Shown piece after piece: positions 58,782 to 64,000 of a stretch of DNA of 64,000 bases (positions within the stretch are counted from its first letter, which is position 1; every line of letters begins with the position of its first letter). The translations under genes were made by a program, and so were the position numbers. This DNA comes from an uncultured Actinomycetes bacterium (GTDB lineage Bacteria > Actinomycetota > Actinomycetes > Nanopelagicales > Nanopelagicaceae). Location: NCBI GenBank assembly GCA_903895995.1, contig CAITVX010000033.1, forward strand, positions 1 through 64,000. The letters run 5' to 3'. The notes under the pieces are model-generated. The model saw only the letters and a program-made list of their open reading frames with translations, did not search any database and was not told the origin of the DNA.

Positions 58782-60599
58782 CTATTCCACCGTAACTGAT
58801 TTCGCGAGATTACGTGGTTGATCAACATCATTTCCGCGAGCAACAGCCATCTCATAGGCGATCACTTGAAGCGGAACGACTGAGAGCACTGGCTCTAAGA
58901 ATGGATGAGTCGCGGGTATGCGGATCATGTGGTCCGCACTTGCAAGGTCTGCATCGCCGATTGCAATAATGACTGCGCCTCGCGCCTTTACTTCCTGCAC
59001 ATTGCTCGCCATCTTTTCAGCGAGAAGTGATCCTGCTGCGGGCATTACAGCAACCACAGGAGTTCCTTGATCAATCAGCGCAATCGGACCGTGCTTAAGT
59101 TCACCGGCTGCAAATCCTTCGGCATGCATATATGCAAGCTCTTTCAACTTCAGTGCACCTTCAAGTGCTGCTGGGAAACCAACGTGGCGACCCAAGAAGA
59201 GCATCGATGAAGCGGACTTAAATTTGCGAGTGAGTTCGCGTAATGGTTCGACTGTCTCAAGTACTTGCTCAATCTTCCCAGGTAATTCTGCAAGATGAGT
59301 AACGATCTCATCATGCTCTTTCTGGGTGAGAGTTCCGCGAACTGTCGCTAGATGCAGAGCAATTAAATACATCGCAATAAGTTGAGTGAGGAATGCCTTT
59401 GTTGACGCGACTGCAATCTCAGGGCCTGCGTAGGTATAGAGAACTGCATCCGACTCACGGGGAATCGTGGATCCATTTGTATTGCAGACTGCAAATATTC
59501 GAGCACCTTTCGAGCGCGCATAACGCATCGCCATCAAGGTATCCATCGTCTCCCCCGACTGTGAGATCGGTATAACGAGAGTTGTTCCATCAACGCTTGG
59601 TTCGCGGTAACGATATTCAGAGGCGAGCTCAACATCTACTGAGATATTTGCCCAATTCTCGATCGCATATTTTCCGACAAGGCCAGCATGGAATGCTGTT
59701 CCGCAGGCGATGATGACGACTTTGGTAATTCCTTCAAGATTTATCCCTGCTGTAATTTCAGAATCCAGCCCAGCAGTGCGCCCAATCAAGGTATCTGCGA
59801 CGGCTTTAGGTTGTTCGTAGATCTCTTTTAACATGAAATGTTCAAAGCCACCTCGCTCGGCAGCAGATGCATCCCATGAGATTTCATAGGCCTTCTGAGG
59901 TAGAACATCTCCAGCAAGGTTTGTAATAACGATCTTTTCGGCGGTGATATCAACGACTTCATCTTGCCCGAGCTCGAGCGCATTTTTCGTATAGGCGATA
60001 AAGGCAGAGACATCTGAGGCTAAGAAATTCTCTCCATCGCCAACGCCTACAACGAGAGGTGAATTTCTGCGAGCCCCGACGATTCGACCCGGCTCATCAG
60101 AATGGATTGCGAGCAAGGTAAATGATCCGCGTAGTTCAGCGCAGACTTCGCGCATCGCTGCGGCAAGATCACCATTGTGCTTTTTCCGAGAATCACTCAG
60201 AAGGTGTACGACAGATTCTGTATCCGTATCTGAAGAGAAGATATGGCCGCGTTTTTCTAGCTCTTCACGGAGTTCAACATAATTCTCAATGATCCCATTG
60301 TGAATAAGTGCGAGCTTGCCCTCATTATCAAGATGAGGATGTGCATTGCGATCAGTTGGGCCGCCATGCGTTGCCCATCGAGTATGGCCAATTCCACTAT
60401 GTGCATCGGGGACTCTTGTGAGGGTCGCTTCTAGATTTCCAAGTTTGCCAGCGCGCTTCTCAATCCAAAGAGGTTCGCCCTTTGTTACAGCGAGTGCGAT
60501 TCCTGCAGAGTCATAGCCACGGTACTCAAGGCGACGTAGACCTTCAAGAACTGGCGTGAGAGCTGTGGCCTTGCCTGTATATCCAACGATGCCACACAT
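58782..60599 (-). CDS. glmS: glucosamine-6-phosphate synthase
   Basis: Makes glucosamine-6-phosphate from fructose-6-phosphate and glutamine, first step to UDP-GlcNAc. 605 residues: N-terminal nucleophile Cys2 (MCGIVGYTG), HTRWATHGG, two SIS domains (CGTAFHAGLVGKY, SQSGETMDTL) and the C-terminal NLAKSVTVE tail. GAAGGAG precedes the ATG. Only 21 bases separate it from glmM, so there is no room for a glmS ribozyme. Confidence 0.97.
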   Translation of the reverse strand: MCGIVGYTGKATALTPVLEGLRRLEYRGYDSAGIALAVTKGEPLWIEKRAGKLGNLEATLTRVPDAHSGIGHTRWATHGGPTDRNAHPHLDNEGKLALIHNGIIENYVELREELEKRGHIFSSDTDTESVVHLLSDSRKKHNGDLAAAMREVCAELRGSFTLLAIHSDEPGRIVGARRNSPLVVGVGDGENFLASDVSAFIAYTKNALELGQDEVVDITAEKIVITNLAGDVLPQKAYEISWDASAAERGGFEHFMLKEIYEQPKAVADTLIGRTAGLDSEITAGINLEGITKVVIIACGTAFHAGLVGKYAIENWANISVDVELASEYRYREPSVDGTTLVIPISQSGETMDTLMAMRYARSKGARIFAVCNTNGSTIPRESDAVLYTYAGPEIAVASTKAFLTQLIAMYLIALHLATVRGTLTQKEHDEIVTHLAELPGKIEQVLETVEPLRELTRKFKSASSMLFLGRHVGFPAALEGALKLKELAYMHAEGFAAGELKHGPIALIDQGTPVVAVMPAAGSLLAEKMASNVQEVKARGAVIIAIGDADLASADHMIRIPATHPFLEPVLSVVPLQVIAYEMAVARGNDVDQPRNLAKSVTVE

Positions 60600-60620
60600 C
60601 TAGCCAGACTCCTTCGATTG

Positions 60621-61961
60621 TTACGAGAGTTCTGATCTTACTAGTGAGGCTAATTCATTGGCGATCTGCTCGGCTTCTGTGGTGGATTCGGCTTCAACCA
60701 TGACTCGCACGAGAGCTTCAGTTCCAGATGCACGGACCAAGATGCGACCTCGGTCGCCAAGCGCTGCACTCTTTGCTGAAATTGCATCGGTAATCTTCTT
60801 CGATGTTGGAAGGGAGTCCTTCTTCACATCTTTCACATTAATTAATACTTGTGGGAAGCGAAGCATTACAGCGGCAAGTTCAGCCAGGCTCTTGCCGGAG
60901 TTCTTCATGGCCTGCATAAGATGCAAGGCAGTGAGAAGGCCATCACCTGTGTTTGCGTGGTTGCGCATGATGATGTGGCCAGATTGTTCGCCGCCCAGGA
61001 TATGTCCATCGGCGAGCATCTTCTCCAATACATAACGATCACCAACAGCAGTAGTTTCAACTTTGATCCCGAGTGCAGTCATAGCCTTGATAAACCCAAG
61101 GTTGCTCATAACGGTTCCAACCACGGTCTTGTTGCTGAGTTCACCACGAGCATGCAGATCTGATGCAAGTATCGCCATGATGAAATCGCCATCAACTTCA
61201 TTTCCTTGGGCATCTACTGCGAGGCAGCGGTCAGCATCGCCATCGTGTGCGATTCCAAGATCGGCCCCAACCTCAACAACCTTCGCCTTGAGATTTTCTA
61301 GGTGTGTAGATCCGCAACCATCATTGATATTAATTCCATTAGGGGATGCAGAGATTGCGATAACTTCCGCGCCAGCACGTTCGTACGTCTTAGGCGCGAC
61401 CCGAGACGATGCACCATTTGCGCAATCGACCACAACTTTAATTCCAGTCAGATTTGCACTCAGCGATGAAAGTAAGTGGTAGATATAACGCTCTGCTGCG
61501 CTCTCATCGATAACGACGCGACCGACAGCATCCCCAGTTGGGCGCTCCCACTTCTCATGAAGTCTCGCTTCGATCTTTGCTTCAAGAGCATCGTCGAGTT
61601 TTCCTCCGCCTTTAGCGAAGAATTTAATTCCATTATCTGGCATCGGATTATGCGATGCGCTGATCATGACGCCAAGATCTGCGCCAGTCTCTGCAACGAG
61701 GTGAGCGATTGCAGGAGTAGGAAGAATTCCAACGCGATAGACATCAACACCGGCACTAGCAAGGCCAGCGATAGTTGCAGCTTCTAGGAATTCACCTGAT
61801 GCTCTTGAATCTTGACCGATAATCGCTTTCGGGCGGTGGCCCTCAAATGCACCTACTTCACCCAGAATATGGGCAGCAGAGACAGCTAGCTCGAGAGCGA
61901 GTTCAGCTGTGAGTTCGCGATTGGCCAGACCTCGTACACCGTCGGTGCCAAAGAGAGCCAT
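60621..61961 (-). CDS. glmM: phosphoglucosamine mutase
   Basis: Converts glucosamine-6-phosphate to the 1-phosphate. 446 residues: FGTDGVRG opening, catalytic phosphoserine Ser103 in SASHNPMPDNG, metal loop DGDADR, GGEQSGH sugar loop, and the phosphate loop RASGTEALVRVM. Directly precedes glmS in transcription and follows rpsI by 47 bases, the usual actinobacterial order rplM-rpsI-glmM-glmS. Confidence 0.97.
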   Translation of the reverse strand: MALFGTDGVRGLANRELTAELALELAVSAAHILGEVGAFEGHRPKAIIGQDSRASGEFLEAATIAGLASAGVDVYRVGILPTPAIAHLVAETGADLGVMISASHNPMPDNGIKFFAKGGGKLDDALEAKIEARLHEKWERPTGDAVGRVVIDESAAERYIYHLLSSLSANLTGIKVVVDCANGASSRVAPKTYERAGAEVIAISASPNGININDGCGSTHLENLKAKVVEVGADLGIAHDGDADRCLAVDAQGNEVDGDFIMAILASDLHARGELSNKTVVGTVMSNLGFIKAMTALGIKVETTAVGDRYVLEKMLADGHILGGEQSGHIIMRNHANTGDGLLTALHLMQAMKNSGKSLAELAAVMLRFPQVLINVKDVKKDSLPTSKKITDAISAKSAALGDRGRILVRASGTEALVRVMVEAESTTEAEQIANELASLVRSELS

Positions 61962-62008
61962 TTATCTTTCCAATCCAAGCAGAGTGTGCAAGAAGTGTAA
62001 GAAAGAAA

Positions 62009-62494
62009 TTAACGCTTTGAGTATTGTGAACGCTTACGAGCCTTCTTCAGGCCGTACTTCTTGCGCTCGATAACACGTGGGTCACGTGTAAGGAATCCAG
62101 CCTTCTTCAGTGCTGGACGGTTTGCATCACGATCAATCTCATTCAATGCGCGCGCTACTCCGAGACGAAGTGCACCGGCTTGACCTGAAACGCCGCCGCC
62201 ATTGATACGTGCAACTACATCGAAGGCATTCTCTGCACCGACAGTGCGGAATGGCTCTGAGACGAGTTGTTGGTGAACCTTATTTGGGAAGTAGACAGCA
62301 AGTTCTTTACCGTTAACAACCCACTTACCAGAACCTGGAACTAAGCGAACGCGTGCAACAGCTTCTTTACGACGACCTGTTCCGCCACCTGGTGCCTTGA
62401 TCGATGGGCGGTTAGTCGCTGCAGCTGGTGTGCTGCTTGTGTAAGAAGTTAGGAGTTCATCCTGTGCATCAACGGTAGTTTCGAGATCTGACAT
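62009..62494 (-). CDS. rpsI: 30S ribosomal protein S9
   Basis: 161 residues. An N-terminal extension of about 35 residues (acidic then [10 protein letters not shown]) precedes the core [19 protein letters not shown]. The C-terminus [13 protein letters not shown] reaches the P-site tRNA. The N-terminal extension is typical of Actinobacteria. It is 15 bases after rplM. Confidence 0.97.
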   Translation of the reverse strand: MSDLETTVDAQDELLTSYTSSTPAAATNRPSIKAPGGGTGRRKEAVARVRLVPGSGKWVVNGKELAVYFPNKVHQQLVSEPFRTVGAENAFDVVARINGGGVSGQAGALRLGVARALNEIDRDANRPALKKAGFLTRDPRVIERKKYGLKKARKRSQYSKR

Positions 62495-62509
62495 GTTTAT
62501 AGGCTCCTA

Positions 62510-62971
62510 TTAATTCTTTACGATCTGGGAAATTTGGCTGAACTCGTATGCTGAAGGGTTCTGTGCAGCATGTGGGTGTGATGGACCTGCGTAGACCTTG
62601 AGCTTTGTACCAACCTGACGACCAAGCTTGTTCTTAGGAATCATTCCAAGAATTGCTTTTTCGACAACACGAGTTGGATCCTGATTGATTAAATCTGCAT
62701 AAACGATCGATGTCATTCCACCTGGGAAACCTGAGTGGTGATGTGCAAATTTCTTTGCAGCTTTCTGTCCGGTAAGAACAATCTTCTCTGCATTGATAAC
62801 GATGACGAAGTCACCCATATCGATATGTGGGGCAAAAGTTGTCTTATGCTTTCCGCGAAGTAGCACTGCTGCATGTGAAGCCAGGCGACCAAGTACTACG
62901 CCTTCTGCGTCGATGACATGCCACTTACGAGTAGTAGCCTGATCACCAGCCTTCGGTGTAAATGTGCGCAC
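62510..62971 (-). CDS. rplM: 50S ribosomal protein L13
   Basis: 153 residues from GTG at 62971 ([21 protein letters not shown]), with [16 protein letters not shown] and [19 protein letters not shown] six bases before this GTG and the family's usual start rule out the longer frame to 63013. Heads the rplM-rpsI pair. Confidence 0.96.
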   Translation of the reverse strand: MRTFTPKAGDQATTRKWHVIDAEGVVLGRLASHAAVLLRGKHKTTFAPHIDMGDFVIVINAEKIVLTGQKAAKKFAHHHSGFPGGMTSIVYADLINQDPTRVVEKAILGMIPKNKLGRQVGTKLKVYAGPSHPHAAQNPSAYEFSQISQIVKN

Positions 62972-63090
62972 GAGGTTCTCCTTATTGCAGTCTGTGTTAG
63001 GTCGGTATTTCATTTAATGCAAGAGGTGCAGATTACCCGCCTAAGCACTCTCGGGTCAAAATGGGATGGATTGGCCGAAATAGTGCACTA

Positions 63091-63864
63091 TCAAGGCTTT
63101 TTGAGCGTATATCCGGTTGGGCATTTCGGCTTAAGACCCTTCACAACCTTCTTAGTGCTCCCCTTCACACAGGTGATGCTCTTTTGAATCACACTCGTTC
63201 CTGGCTTTAAGACCAGTGGGGGCTCGCTCGGGGTGGGGGCAACTGTCGGTTTTAGTGTTGGAGCAGGAGTTGCTGAAGCAATCGGTGTTGGGCTCTTAAT
63301 AATAGGAGATGGAATTATTGGGGTTACAGGTGTCCTGGGACGACGTCCCTCGCCTTCACCACGCTCTCCATTCTCCCCGCCTTCGCTCTCTCCACCGGAT
63401 GCGATTGTCGGTGCAGGAGCTGGAGCTGGAGCGATTGTCCGAACTGGAGTTGAGGTTGGAGTTGGGGTCGCCGTAGGAGTTGCAGGAGCGGCAACAGAAG
63501 TTGGAGAGATTTGTGCAATCGCTGATGCAAGGGATGTAATCCATCCATTTGAAATATAGGAAGCTCCAGATACACCTTGGATATGTGCACTCTGTGCCTT
63601 GAGGGCTTCGCTCACAAGAATTGGAACTGCATAATTTGTGTAGGAAGCATTTGAACCACGAGTAGAAGATTGCGGAGTATCAATCTTTGTAATCTTGCCA
63701 GCATCATCCACGGTGATCTGAACTTGAACGATTCCAAAACTATAATTTACCGCGTTACCAAGGTAAGTCGTTGCTGCATGTGCAAGATCAGCAATCCCCG
63801 CAAGTGAACAAGCGCCAGCTACCGAGATACTAAAAGCACGAAAGCTCTTACTCGCTAGCTTCAT
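63091..63864 (-). CDS. secreted FMN_bind-like protein with Pro/Thr-rich linker
   Basis: About 257 residues: signal peptide (AHA|A), an FMN_bind-like domain (FGIVQVQITVDDAGKITKID, AVPILVSEALKAQSAHI, GVSGASYIS), then a long low-complexity Thr/Pro/Ala and Glu/Gly stretch (about 125-215). It ends in a Cys module ITCVKGSTKK...LKPKCPTGYTLKKP. In true covalent flavoproteins the motif is SGAxxT; here Ile stands where the flavin-linked Thr should be. The start is uncertain: ATG at 63864 suits the signal peptide, ATG at 63876 is possible. It overlaps the end of truA. Confidence 0.65.
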   Translation of the reverse strand: MKLASKSFRAFSISVAGACSLAGIADLAHAATTYLGNAVNYSFGIVQVQITVDDAGKITKIDTPQSSTRGSNASYTNYAVPILVSEALKAQSAHIQGVSGASYISNGWITSLASAIAQISPTSVAAPATPTATPTPTSTPVRTIAPAPAPAPTIASGGESEGGENGERGEGEGRRPRTPVTPIIPSPIIKSPTPIASATPAPTLKPTVAPTPSEPPLVLKPGTSVIQKSITCVKGSTKKVVKGLKPKCPTGYTLKKP

Positions 63865-64000
63865 GAAAGGTCTCATCTCTTCGCGCAAGTGTCATATCGA
63901 TTCGTGCAAGTAGATCTTCATCCGTAGGATAATCGACCTGCATTAACGTTAGCCCAGAACCAGGGAAGACATAGGAGTCTGATACCCGAGACTTTGCTGT
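63848..64000 (-). CDS. truA: tRNA pseudouridine synthase A, C-terminal part
   Basis: The last 50 codons run in from the window edge to a TAA at 63848-63850. The reading frame gives SRVSDSYVFPGSGLTLMQV, then DYPTDEDLLARIDMTLARRDE, matching the TruA C-terminus (GLTLxxVxYP). TruA modifies U38-40 in the anticodon arm. truA upstream of rplM-rpsI is the standard actinobacterial order, which supports the call. Confidence 0.7.
   Translation of the reverse strand, partial: TAKSRVSDSYVFPGSGLTLMQVDYPTDEDLLARIDMTLARRDETFHEASE

Noticed and set aside
60600-60620. glmS ribozyme upstream of glmS
   Set aside because: Only 21 bases separate glmM from glmS, too few for the ribozyme; a plain Shine-Dalgarno is present.
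63233-63559. Plus-strand frame rich in Gly/Val/Ala opposite the FMN_bind-like gene
   Set aside because: It is the complement of the Pro/Thr-rich low-complexity linker; the repetitive composition keeps several frames open.

Overview
This window looks like a gene-dense chromosome segment from a streamlined actinobacterium. The actinobacterial signs are a WhiB-family protein, two chaperonin GroEL genes (one ending in GGGDMDF, one with a His-rich tail beside groES), the GuaB3 paralogue next to guaB, and families largely confined to the phylum (DUF3027, DUF2530, DUF3017, the PerM/DUF6350 membrane protein, CspA with a C-terminal extension). Base composition is mid-range rather than high GC, most genes abut or overlap by 1-11 bases, and there is no prophage, insertion sequence or CRISPR array. 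This fits small freshwater lineages such as the Nanopelagicales (acI group). That placement is inference from gene content and style, not a phylogeny.

Layout. 0-6 kb: the end of 5-formyl-THF cyclo-ligase, a copC/copD-ctaG pair, fmdB, an MMPL exporter and purU, then tRNA-Arg(CCT). 6-10 kb: a secreted protein of unknown function, a membrane diguanylate cyclase, a DNA photolyase and an esterase. 11-18 kb: citrate synthase, pdxH, serC, an MFS exporter, DUF2530, a cold-shock protein, DUF3027 and the stand-alone groEL2. 18.7-31 kb: an MsiK-like sugar ABC ATPase, then a long minus-strand run of central metabolism (sucC-sucD-perM-purN-purH, folD-DUF3017, mdh-icd) and the PcrA helicase. 31-40 kb: a peptide-scavenging cassette (oppABCDF, an N-terminal nucleophile asparaginase, a DppA-type D-aminopeptidase and an SDR dehydrogenase), facing a LmbE-type deacetylase. 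40-50 kb: cyclophilin, guaA-guaB3-guaB, a B12-binding MerR regulator divergent from whiB, groES-groEL1, and the t6A genes tsaD, tsaB-rimI fusion and tsaE. 50-57 kb: a secreted alpha/beta hydrolase and a livKMHFG branched-chain amino acid transporter inserted between tsaE and alr. 57-64 kb: alr, acpS, a PAP2 phosphatase, glmS, glmM, rpsI, rplM, an FMN_bind-like secreted protein and the end of truA.

How the genes work together. The window supplies TCA-cycle steps (citrate synthase, isocitrate and malate dehydrogenases, succinyl-CoA ligase), the one-carbon/purine branch (cyclo-ligase, purU, folD, purN, purH, guaB, guaA), amino-sugar and wall precursors (glmS, glmM, alr), proteostasis under CIRCE/HrcA-type control, and two nutrient import systems for peptides and amino acids.

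The strongest structural signal is regulatory. Twelve transcription-unit heads carry a TANNNT box exactly six bases before the start codon with no convincing Shine-Dalgarno, which indicates leaderless transcripts. The other heads have clear Shine-Dalgarno sequences and 5' leaders, three of which hold unexplained structure: a 4x11-bp tandem repeat before groEL2, a stem-loop array before oppA, and a decamer shared by the oppA and livK leaders. Other notable points are an IMP dehydrogenase without its CBS module, a CopC without its usual copper ligands, and a CarH-like regulator with an altered capping motif.
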